The notes below the pieces were generated by a model. That model saw only the letters and a list, made by a program, of their open reading frames with translations, did not search any database and was not told where the DNA came from. The position numbers and the translations under genes are program-made. From Sceloporus undulatus (Eukaryota; Chordata; Lepidosauria; Squamata; Phrynosomatidae), in contig NC_056522.1 in the NCBI RefSeq assembly GCF_019175285.1, positions 231,383,613 to 231,447,612 on the forward strand: a stretch of 64,000 bases of DNA. Direction: 5' to 3'. Each line of letters opens with the position of its first letter. The stretch's first letter is position 1. Of the stretch, positions 11,101 through 23,100 are shown piece by piece.

Positions 11101-14100
11101 ACGGTGCACCAGTGGATGATGGAAGTGATTTTATCAATGATACAATGAGAATAAATTACTACCGCCTCTACATCAACGAAGCTTTAAAAGGTATAAAGAG
11201 GGTTTTTTAAAAAAAACTGGGCCAGGCATAGAAATTAATCATTCAGGAGTGTGTAATATTAACTAGTGAGAGTTGTAGCAAGTTACCTAGCCTATTTCCC
11301 ATCCAAAGGCAATATTGTCCAAGATTTACCACTTCTCCATCAAGCTCCAGCATAAGAGTACATTGCAAAGAAATGTTCACCACATGGAGTGGAAGGCAAA
11401 AGCAAACTCATATCATGGTGTTTTTTTATGTGTTATAACTGACTAGATTATTTTTGCCTGGCCTGTTGAAATAAATGTTATTTTTTTTAAAAATGTTGAA
11501 ATAAGGTTACAGTTTTGTAACCCCATGGTTGGATGCCTCATTGTGACTTCAGAGGAAAGGACTCATGTCAGCAGCAGTGAAACTGGGTGGCATGAAAAGA
11601 TGGTATGTAAACAGCTACCGAGCATCACTCTGCTGTGCTCCAGATTATTCTGGAAAATCTGGAGCAAAAGATAACTCTTTTTAATGAACAGGGATGGCCC
11701 GGATTTGATATGAAACTGGCCTAATGTCCTGAAGACAGTCTGCTATAAAGCCCTATTTGGTTTAGGTCTTCAGGCCTCATGACCTAAAGACAATCTGCTA
11801 TAAAGCCCCATTAGGTTTATCTAAAGCCCTGTCTGTCCACATGAGCCTGCCAAAGTATTACAATATTTGGGGAAGCCCTTTCTTTCAGTCCCATCACCCT
11901 CACAGGCTCATCTGGTAAGAACATGGCAGAGAGAGCCATCCTGGTATCTTCTCCTAGGCTTTGGAAATCACACCCATGGGGAGTTTGGTTGTCTCTTTGC
12001 CCTTTTTCCGAGGACAGGCAAAGACCTTTTTACCTATGCAAGCCTTGAGCCCGTAACTTGCGGCAGAATAATCTTTAAAAGTGTGCTGTGATTTTATCTT
12101 TTCCCCATGTTTTAAATGTGTTCAGCCATTCTGAATTAATGTTTTAAATGGATTGTTTCACTCTTTCTTTTTTTAAAGCTTTGGTACCATATACTGTTCT
12201 GGATCCATTATGTTTCAGCTTGTATTCTAAGCTGCTTAGGGTCCCATGTTGGGAGGAAGATGGAATATAAATTAAATAAGAAAATTAATAACAAATAACA
12301 AATAATAAATTCAAATACAATTTGTAAAAATTACATAATTTGAATAAATCAAGTCAAATTACATAGTTTGTTTACCTTGGTTGGCTTGGTAAATAAGGGC
12401 TGGCTGGCTGGACAGATGGATTTAATTACTGTGTCTTGTCATAGCTGCTTAGAAGAAATGTGTGAATCATGAAGCCTTTCCAGAACTCCCAGTAGTCTTC
12501 ACCATAGGCTATGCATGCAAAGGCTGCTGGGACTTGGAAGTCCAATAATATCTGAAGGGTATAATGGTTCCTACCCCTCATTTAAAAGATACAGCTCTTA
12601 AATCTTTTATCTTCCTCTCCTGTATCAAGGGGGGGCACTGATGGGGAAACCCATAGAAAGCTTGACACAGAAAGAAATGTTGGCAGCCACCACTAAAAAA
12701 GCCAGGTAACTCATGTTTTTCATGAGTTAGAGATCATTTTGCCATAAGCAAAGTAGCTCAGTGGCTGCCTAACTGGTGGCAATGGAATGCTTGCACACAC
12801 TGAGATGCTAGTTCATATCTGCATCTTTGTCACTTGGCCCTCATATAATTATGGTGATCTTATGACCAAATGCCATCTCACTTCAGATCACCTGAAATGC
12901 AAGAGCTTTTCTTTAAAACAGTTAATGCATATGTTCTACTGTGAATAAAGTACAGCCTTATCAAATATTGATTATGTTTGATGGTACTGTGTGCCTTTAA
13001 GTCATTTCTGACTTGTGGCAACCCAAAGAAATGTATCATGGGTTCTTACTGGTAAGATTTGTTCAGAGGTGGGTTTGCCTTTACCTTTCTCTGAGGCTGA
13101 GAAAATGTGTCTTGCCCAAGCTCACATAATGGGTTTTCATGGCTGAACGGGGATTCAAACTCTGGTCTTCAGTCATCCAATGCTCAAACCACTACACTAC
13201 ATACAAGTGAGCAATTTCCCTTTCCTTAGTTTTGGATGAATGAACTGATAAATTGTCAACACAGCAGTATCCCTTTTATTGTATTTTGAATTAGATCATA
13301 TCTTGAATGTGAAAATAAATAATTGAATTAGTTTACACTGATACAGTCCAACATGTTGACAGTGTGCAAATTGTCGTCATTGCATTCATGGAAGTGGAGC
13401 TGAGTTACAGTTATTATGAAAATGTAACTAAATTTTCTCTTCTTCATTGTGGCAGCTGTGAAGTTGGATGCTGTTGATGTTCAGTCATATATTGCCCGCT
13501 CTTTGATTGATGGCTTTGAAGGTGCAGCAGGATACAGTCAAAGGTTTGGCCTTCACTATGTGAATTTTGAAGATGCAAACAGACAGCGGAGCCCAAAGGA
13601 ATCTGCATATTTCTTCTCCACTGTTATTGAAAATAATGGCTTTCCTGCTATGGTCACAAATAAAAATCTTCAGCCTCTCAAAGAAGATGTTTCTATGCCC
13701 GCAAGGTTGCCTAGTTTATCAGCCTCTGAAGTTCCCTCAAAGGCAAAAGTGGTTTGGGAAAAATTTTCAAAACAGTCTGATCTGGAAAGAGATATGTACT
13801 TCTACGGTACTTTCCCAGAAGATTTTCTATGGGGTGTCTCCACTTCTGCCTACCAGATTGAAGGAGGCTGGAATGCAGATGGGAAGGGGCCTAGCATATG
13901 GGATACTTTTACTCACGTTCCTGGGAATATTAAAAATAATGATACAGGAGACATAGCTTGTGATAGCTACAATAAAGCTGATGAAGATCTTTATTTACTG
14001 AGAGCTTTAAGGGTGAACAGCTATCGCTTCTCCCTTTCATGGCCTCGAATTTTTCCAGATGGAAGAAACCATTCCATAAATACTCATGGTGTTGACTATT

Positions 14101-17100
14101 ATAACCAGTTGATTGATGGCTTACTGGCCCAGAATATTACTCCAATGGTCACTCTCTATCACTGGGATCTGCCCCAAGCTCTGCAAGATATTGGTGGCTG
14201 GCTGAACCCTGAGCTGGTTGAATTATTTGATAGTTATGCAGACTTTTGCTTTCAGACCTTTGGAGACAGGGTCAAGTTCTGGGTTACTTTCAATGAGCCT
14301 ATCGCAATTTCTTCCTTAAGTTATGATTTGGCACTGTTCCCACCAAATTTCAAAGATGATCCAGGCTACGCACCCTATAAGGTTACCCACATAATACTGA
14401 AGGCTCATGCTAGAGCTTACCACACATATGACCAGAAATATAGAGCAAAGCAGAAAGGTGTTGTTTCTTTGAGTCTCAACGTGGATTGGGTTGAGCCAAA
14501 GACGTTGACTGACCCCCGGAATGTAGAAGCAGCCGATCGTTACCTGCAGTTTATGGGAGGGTGGTTTGCGCACCCTGTTTTTAAAAATGGGGATTACCCG
14601 GATGCCATGAAATGGAAAGTTGGGAACCGAAGTGAACTACAGAAATTACCATCTTCCCGGCTTCCAGTATTCACAGAAGAAGAAAGAGAATATATCAGGG
14701 GCACAGCTGATGTCTTTTGCCTAAACTATTACACTACCAAAATCATAAAACACAGGACCACCAAGCTGAGACCATACTCCTATGAGGATGACCAAGAACG
14801 GCTGTTGGAGACTGACCCTTCCTGGCCTATCTCAGCAATAGACAATATGCGAGCAGTGCCCTGGGGGCTGCGGAGGTTGCTAAACTGGATCAAAGAGGAA
14901 TATGGCAACCCTCCCATTTATATTACTGAGAATGGGGTTGGGTTAAAAACCAAATCTGAAGTTGATGATACCAGCAAGATCTTTTTCTATAAAACCCACA
15001 TTGATGAAATTTTGAAAGGTAAGATACTGTGCTAGAAGATCTAGTCCCTCCATTGTCTAGTTGAACAATGTAATCACTTGAACAAGGTTTAGTTTTAAAT
15101 AAAGCTGAAAGAGTAATTACCAAAGAGGAGAGTAATTACCAAAACCTGTGCTGAATTGCACTAGTGTGACTTTGAGAGAAATACTAATTTGGTATAAGAT
15201 ACACAGTTAGAAAGCGCCTGCAAGTTGCTGAAGGCTCAAATCCAAGTGTTAGTCCACTGTAGTAAGCCAATTGAATCAATGAGACTTGCATACCTACTAA
15301 AGAAGTCCTGTTCATTCAATAGTTGACATTAAGGGTAGGATTTTAGCTCTGGGTGCCTCCTTCTGATCTCTCTCTGGAGGCATCATCTGTTAAAGTTCTC
15401 ACTATTCTGAAATAATTTCCCACCTTCTTAGATCTCCCTCAGCGCACAGAATTTGGCTCAACATGTGAAACCATGGAAGTTCCTAGCAATAAACCTTAAC
15501 TGTTTCTGCGTCTTCCATTACACTAATAATTCAGTCAACTTCAGCCCTTTTGAAACACAGCACAATGCTAAAATTATGATGTTGAAATATGCACTGAAAT
15601 TTCAGATAGATATACTGCAGTCTATTTTGAATTCTTGAACTTTATTAAACATAATATTTCATCTTTCATAATGCCAAACAATTTTGTAAGGGCTTTAGTA
15701 AGAACTGTGATTTGGGGGCTTGCTGTCATCTGTGAAAAGGCATAAGTATGGACTTGGAGATTGAAACAGAATACTTTGTAACTCCCACGCATACAACACA
15801 ACCCCTATTTCACTGGGGGATTAATGACTGTTTCTTTAATACTGCAACTGTATGCAAGTTGAGTTGAGAGTAAATTTCACTGAAATCTAGCAGATTTACT
15901 TCTAAGTAAATCTGTTTAAGACCATCTTTTCAATTCCTATCAGGTAAATCCAGCCTTACCAAAAGTCTTGGGATTTGGCAGGCATTATAGCTGTACTTCC
16001 CAGCCTAAATACCAGGCACCAGATCTTATTGATCTTGGCAGCTAAGCAGGACCATCCTGAGTTAGTACTTGGATGGGAGACTGCAAATGAATACCAGGTG
16101 CTGCAGGATATATTTCAGAGGAAGGATCTAGCAAAACCACCTCTGAGTATTCCTTACCAAAGAAAACTCTGTGAAATTCATGGAGTTGCCATAAGTTGAG
16201 AAGCAACTTGAACACAAACACATAGATGTACTTAATGGCATTCCCCACCCCCATATCCATACTCAGGTTGCCTGAGTGAAAACTGGAGATGGCTCCTGTA
16301 CCTTCAACAGCTGAGTAGAAGGTGGAATTTCAGCAGGTGTTGCTTGTCACCTGGTTGTATGACAAGCAACACTTGCTGAAATTCCTTCTACACAACCATT
16401 AAAGGTACAGAAGCCATCTCCACCTGTCAACTTTATACATGACATTCCCCCCCCCCCCCATGAATTTCCACTACTAGCCACAGCTTTTTATTCTAACTGG
16501 AGAGTAGGGTGTTTTTATTATTTCTTGGGGGTTTCCAGTACAAACTGGTGTAAATGTAACAAGTCTATGTTAAGTTTTTCTGGGTTTTGGGTAGGTCCAC
16601 TGATGATGTTTTGATCAGCTGTCATTTACAAAACTTTAATACAGTCCATTTATGGCAGCAATCAATTGGCCAGGATAATATGGCAATCAGCCCTAAATGT
16701 AGATATCTCTAAAGCCACATGGAAATACAATTGTGGTGGTGGTCATCTCCTTCTCTCTGCCTTTCCCATAACAAAAACTTAAGGTGGCTTTTGAATTAAA
16801 ATGTTTATAATACTGTACTGAACATTTCTTTTCTTCAGAGTTATGGTACTATAGTGATACAGATTTACCATTTTAGTTCTATAATGACAGAGAGGGAGAA
16901 AGCAAAAAGTAAAGGGGCATTGTTGTTTTGTTTTAGTTCTCTTACCCCTACTAAGTGTGAAAATAATTCACCCACTTCTTTGGGTATTGGGGGCACCAAG
17001 AAAACAAACAAAATATGTTATTTCCTTTTTTTAATTGAATATTCTATTCGTTTTGTAACAATAATATAAACAATACAAAAATAACAAAAGACCTTGAAGA

Positions 17101-20100
17101 TTCATATAAAAACTGCAAAATAACAATCTGAGTAGAGGTCGTATCAGTAGACAAGATTCTCAAATCGTCACTCAAGTTTTTCTGGTTGGTGGCTTCAGAG
17201 TTAGTGTCCTTCCAAAGGGAAATCTGTTGGGCAGGAGCTCCAATGTCAGGGGAGTTATTAATGTAGTAGTCTATATGAATTGACCAGTCTTCAAAAAAGG
17301 TGTACAGTTTCCTTTGTCCATTACAGAGTTTTGGAAAGTTTTTCCATTAACCTAGTGTCCCAAACCTTTGTCCATCAGTCAGCTATTTGTACATTCCCTG
17401 TTTTCCAGTTTCTTGTCATTACATTCCTAGCCGCTGCAATAAGAAATGTGATGAGCTTGCAATGTTTTAGCTGACTGTTTTCTTTACAGTAGATGGACAA
17501 CAACAACAAAAGGCCTGGACAAAAAGTTACATTTTGTTTTATAATAGAAGAAATTTGAGCTAGTATAACATTCCAAAAGTTTTTGATTTTAAGATAGTTC
17601 AGCCACAGCTGCTCAAAGGAGCCAACAGTGTCCCAGCCTCTCCAGAATTTTGGTGAGGCATTCTTTATCATCTGACATAATCTTACAGGAGGCAGGTACC
17701 ATTTATATATTAATTTTAGAGTTGCCTCTTTTGATAATGCTGATCTTGATTTATATGTAGGCAAGGTCCAAATATATTATCATGTGGCTTCAGAGATATC
17801 TAAATTCAGGTCCAATTCTTGGCCGATTGATTGCGGCCATAAATGGATTGTATTAAATTTTTGTAAATGACAGCTGTCTCTCCTTTGTGACCAAACCTCT
17901 TTTCCATGCAAAGTGTTTCGTAAAAGGTCATGGGGTGAGGGTAGCTCTCCTTTGACATTGTACGTTTTGCAAAAGACAGTACTTGTGATATTTGCATCCA
18001 GTTGTGACTGATCTGTCCCAGATCATTTGCCAAAGATTCTTCATTTTTTATTTTCCCATGTGTAAATAAATCAGCAAGTCTGTAATTATGACCCTCCTTC
18101 CATCCTTTAAATTGGCCTATTTTGTCTATTTCATAAAAAGGAGAGTGCAATAAGAATGGGCAGATAGGGGATGGTCTCAGAGCCAGTATATGGATCCCTT
18201 GCTTCCAAATAAGGAGAGAGTTATAAAGAAATGGGTTTTTTATATCCTTTAAAACACTGCGTGTCTTAAGAGAGAAAAGCAATTTCGGTTTGTCTATTCT
18301 GTCCAGATCCATCTCCATAGGTACCCAGTGAGCAGAGTCTACTTCCATAATTAAGTGGGAGAGTTGGCTTAGCTGGAATGCATGATTATACAATTTAATG
18401 TCTGGGATTGCTAGACTCCCTGCACTTGAGTTGATTTGGGGAACTTAGGCCAGTTTTTATTAAATATAAAATCTGTAATCATTTTTTGCCAAAGTTTAAA
18501 TTTGGAAGGGGCTGGTGAGATAGGGATGGACTGAAATAGAAAAAATAGATGTGGGGTGAGAAACATCTTTATGATAGCAATCCTTCCCGACAAAGAAACG
18601 TTCAGATGTTTCCATTCCTTTAGTTTACCCTTCATCCATTTAATAACAGGGTTGTAGTTCCTGGGTAGGTTCTTTGTTATAAGGATACCTAGATATGGAA
18701 ATCCTGAGGGGCATAATTGTGAACTGGGTGGTATTTGCCAGTATGGTTTGGTCTGCAGCTGAGATGTTTAAGTACATCATTTTAGATTTTAGGTAATTGA
18801 TCTTAAGGCCGGAGTATTTTCCAAAGGTGTCTATTGTGTCTTTTATTTCAGGGAAAGATTTTTCAGGGTGTTGTACTGCTAGTAAAATGTCATCTCCATA
18901 TAGCATTATTTTGTGTTGGGTCTTGTTAATGTATGAACCTGTTATATTTAGATTTGATCTGATGAGTTCAGCCAGAGGTTTGATATAGATTGCAAGTAGT
19001 ATGGGTGATAATGGGCAGCCCTGTTTGGTGCCTCTATATAAATTGAATTTCTCAGAGTCCATTCCATTTACTAGCACTGTCACTTCTGAGTGCTTATAAA
19101 GGAGTTCTAAAACTGATATGAAGCTATTGCCAAATCCTATTTCTTTTAATATTATGAACAAATAATTCCATTCTATCCAAAGCACCCAAAGAGAAAAGGG
19201 CTAATGATGTTTTTGTTCATGAAGAATGATGTATTAAGGACTCTATGTATTGAATCTGACATTTTCCTACTTGGTGTGAAGCCTGCTTGATCTGGATTGA
19301 CATAATCTAGGATAAATTTATTCAATCTAGCTGCCATGATGGATGTGAATAGTTTAGCATGTTGATTTAGCAGTGCGATTGGTCTCAATATATGTTATTT
19401 CTCAGGAATTTTCAGGAGGGATTTGAATTGGTTTGGTTTCCCTGCAAACTTTTCCATGCATCATCATGCTTCTCTTTGTTCCTTTCCCCATGCCACCCCA
19501 GGGCTTTTTTCCATACAAGTTTATTCTCTGTATGGTCCCACTACCTCCTCTGTGGCTGAGCTTCCTTTCTTTTGAGGCCATCTTCCTGGGGCCCCATTTC
19601 TAAACACACACATCTCTTGTGAAACTTGTGAAAAGGCTTCGGTTTTTCCATCTGCTGCAAATGGCTTTGTTGTGTCTTCTCAGTCCTGTGCGCCATGTTA
19701 GACTAGATTCCACTTTGGAATTAAAATGCAACCTACTACATGGTGTCCTGAGGAAATCTTTTTATGATTTCATTGTTAGATGTATGAGAGAGATCAACAT
19801 TCTGTTTTGAGTTACTTAAGGATGTAATTGTAAGCATACTTTCCTGGCATTAAATGCCATTCAGTACAGTGGGACTTAATTATTTAATTAATATCTTGGC
19901 TTTTCCCCTGCGATGTGCTGGATCATGCTACCTATCATTTTATATCATTCTGAAATAAAATTAATAGCATACTTTAGTTTTACATTCTACAAATAGATGT
20001 ATTTTTTAAGGTTTTAATACACAATCCTATGAATTTTACTTGGAAGCAATTGTCACTTTATTCATTGGCATTTATTCCTGTGTGAATAGGATTATAAGAA

Positions 20101-23100
20101 TTCAGTCTCCTAATGTTCCTGAGAAGTCTGTATTTCAGAGATTCTGTTTTCTGCGCAAATGTATACACACTTGGCTAGACATAAATCCCACTTAATTTAA
20201 TCAATAGGGTTACTCTGAGAACATGTGGATAGATGTGCTTGCATGTTGCTTCTGGCAAATTAATACGTAATTTCTCACAATTACTTTTTTTCTCACTATT
20301 GCATTGATTATATACACTACAAATAAGTTTTTTTTAATCTCTTATTAAATTATTATTTTAGCTTACAAACTGGATGAAGTGAATCTTAAAGGCTATTTTG
20401 CTTGGTCTTTCTTGGATACTTTTGAATGGTTAAATGGTTATGAGCCAAGATTTGGCCTACATCAAGTTGATTTTGAAAATCCGAGCAGACCACGAACTCC
20501 CAGAAGTTCTGCTATATATTACACTGAAGTCATACGTCAAAATGGAATCCCACTGCCAAAAGATGATGAGTTTATTTATGGAGAGTTCCCAAATAACTTT
20601 TATTGGAGCGTGGCGACAGCATCTTATCAGGTTAGTAAATCCTGAAAGGAATCCTATTGGTTAATCCCAATTAAAGTAAACCTATTAAATCAGTTATTCA
20701 ATGGTGAGTCAACACAAAAGCAAGTCAAGTTGATTCAATGGCCCCACTGTAGTCTAGAGTAACAGTAGGATTTTGGCCAGTGTTTTAAAACAAAAGTTTA
20801 TTGATTATTTTGTGAAAACAAATCCAAGCATTAGTTTTGTGTAAAAGAAGCAGACAGTATATATGAGAATAAATACTATCAACCTGTGGTATGAGAAGAG
20901 AAATGTAGCTTTGAAATATGTTTGCCTTGATGACAATGAGTCTCTGGGTGAAGAATGTTAAGATTGGGTAGTCGCTGGTTCAAATTGTTATTGAACCACA
21001 GCAGTCACTGAGTGTCCTTTGACCTGCCACATGCACTGTTTCATAGACTAATCATCCACACAGGTTTGTGAAATTAAAAACAGAAGGGAGGGTTATGTAC
21101 ATCACCTTGACTCCTTTGGAGAAAAGATAGATTATATAACATGTAATGTATAACATGTTTCATCAAAGACTGAAGGAGCCTGGAGGGAAGATGGGAAAGG
21201 CCTCAGCATTTGGGACCAGTTTGCTCATACTCCTTTGAGAATCAATAATGATGAAAATGGAGATATAGCTTGTGACAGCTACCACAAGATGGAGGCGGAC
21301 TTGGCTATTCTGAAAGACAGCAAGGTGACTCATTATCGCTTTTCCATCTCCTGGCCTCGCATTCTTCCCGACGGGACCATCAACCATATAAATGAAGCTG
21401 GCCTGAACCATTATGAGAAGTTTGTGGATAGTCTTCTAGCAGCCAATATCCAACCTCAGGTAAAAGCAGAGCAGTAATTAGCTTCTATACAGGCTATATC
21501 TAGGTATAAAGATACACTAAAATAAAATGTTAAATTAGATTATACTAATTATCAATAGAGATAAGTATACTCCATGGGCCCCATCAGAGCTAGTCCAAAC
21601 ATTAGGCAAACTGAGGCACTTGTTTTAGGTAGCAGATGGTGGGAGGTGGCAGAAGCTGTTAGAAGAGAGCTGTATGTCATAGGTACTGCCTTACATCTCA
21701 TAAGTTAACCTGTTGCCTTCACATATGGTAGAAAATGCTGTCCCATCAACAATATTGAAGAAAAAGTCAAATAGCCATCCAAGCTGGCTTTTGTATATGG
21801 AATGGGAGAGGAAGAAACTATCTTATTAGCTTCAGATAGCAAAATGTCTTGAGCCGACCTTAGTTCTAGTTATAAATACCTTCAGTTCTCAGATATTTTT
21901 GGCACTACGAGATTACTTAGAAAACAAGAATCTACGAGTGACACTTGTTAAACAAAACTGAAGCCTATTAATGTTGGCTGTTTGTTACAAAGGTGGTAGG
22001 ATATATTGGGATTTCTCATGTTAAGCCTTCCTGAGGTTAAGAAAATGGAAACAGTTGTATCTTTGTTGCAAAGCTGATCATGGAAATCCAATTCTCTGCC
22101 TTTAACACAGTATCACTGGCAAGTTGTTTTGAGTGTCATTGTGGGCAGAAAGGCAAGATATTAAACATACAAGCAAACAAACTTCCTATCTACCCCAGGT
22201 TATACTGTTGACTCCAAGACTGGAGTTTCTCCCAACTGTAGTCTTATGGGCCCGAACAGACAGGCCAAAATAAAGCTGCTTCGGGTCATTTTGGAGGTAT
22301 GCTGTTTAAATGATGCAAGCATCCTAAGAGGTTGGAAGCTGCGCCAAAGCCACACTCTTGTCCTAAGGAATGGAGCACAACTTTGGCACAGCTTCTGGGT
22401 TCTTAAGATGGGTGTGTCATTTAAACAGCATACCTTCAAGTGACCCAAAGCAGCTTTATTTTGGTCTGTCTGTTCGGGACCTTATGACAACTTTAGTCAT
22501 CAATGGACCTGTCCGTGCTGCAGAATACAATCACTCTTCTTATACACTGATTCTTTATACACATATTCAAGCATCCATGGTTTGAAAATGTTCAAAAATG
22601 TATACATTTCAAATATCAAACCTTGATTTTCCAATTTTTATAAGGGACACCATTTTGTTATGTCATTATATTTAATGGGACTTGAGCATCCACAAATTTT
22701 GTTATCCACGGGATATCTTAGAACCAAACCCCAGCGTATAACAAGGGTCTACTGTACATTAAGTTCTTTTCCTTCTTCTTCCCCCGGCTTAAAGTTTAAA
22801 GATGAACATGGCAATCCTTTTTGGCCTTATGTTTGAGTGTTGTCAGAGATAGCTAAGAACTCATGCATCTTGTGGAAATCATAGAATCGTAGAGTTGGAA
22901 GAGACCACAAGGGCCATCCAGTCCAACCCCCTGCCATGCAGGAAATCCAAATCAAAGCATCCCCAGCAGATGGCCATCTAGCCTCTGCTTAAAGACCTCC
23001 AAGGAAGGAGACTCCACTACACTCCGAGGGAGTGTGTTCCACTGTCGAACAGCCCTTACTGTCAGGAAGTTCCTCCTAATGTTGAGGTGGAATCTCTTTT

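Larger units (their letters stand above)
11191..13455 (+). other. LCT intron with minor repeats
   Basis: Between exons w5 and w6. Holds a short tandem repeat at 11733-11822, an L2-like 3' end, a degraded interspersed repeat and a tRNA SINE. No conserved coding sequence was recognised. Confidence 0.5.
15019..20361 (+). other. Longest LCT intron (5.3 kb), hosts an L1
   Basis: Between exons w6 and w7. Besides the listed SINE, foldback and L1, the stretches 15019-15980, 16440-17025 and 19450-20361 show nothing recognised. Confidence 0.5.

Noticed and set aside
13130-13203. tRNA gene on the minus strand
   Set aside because: There is a B-box-like motif, but no cloverleaf was recognised and the CORE block and tail of a SINE follow.
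16020-16110. 5S rRNA gene
   Set aside because: Only the internal promoter half of 5S is similar, and a SINE tail follows; two such copies in the window show it is a SINE.
17375-19388. Five minus-strand open frames as possible host genes
   Set aside because: They are consecutive pieces of one dead L1 reverse transcriptase.
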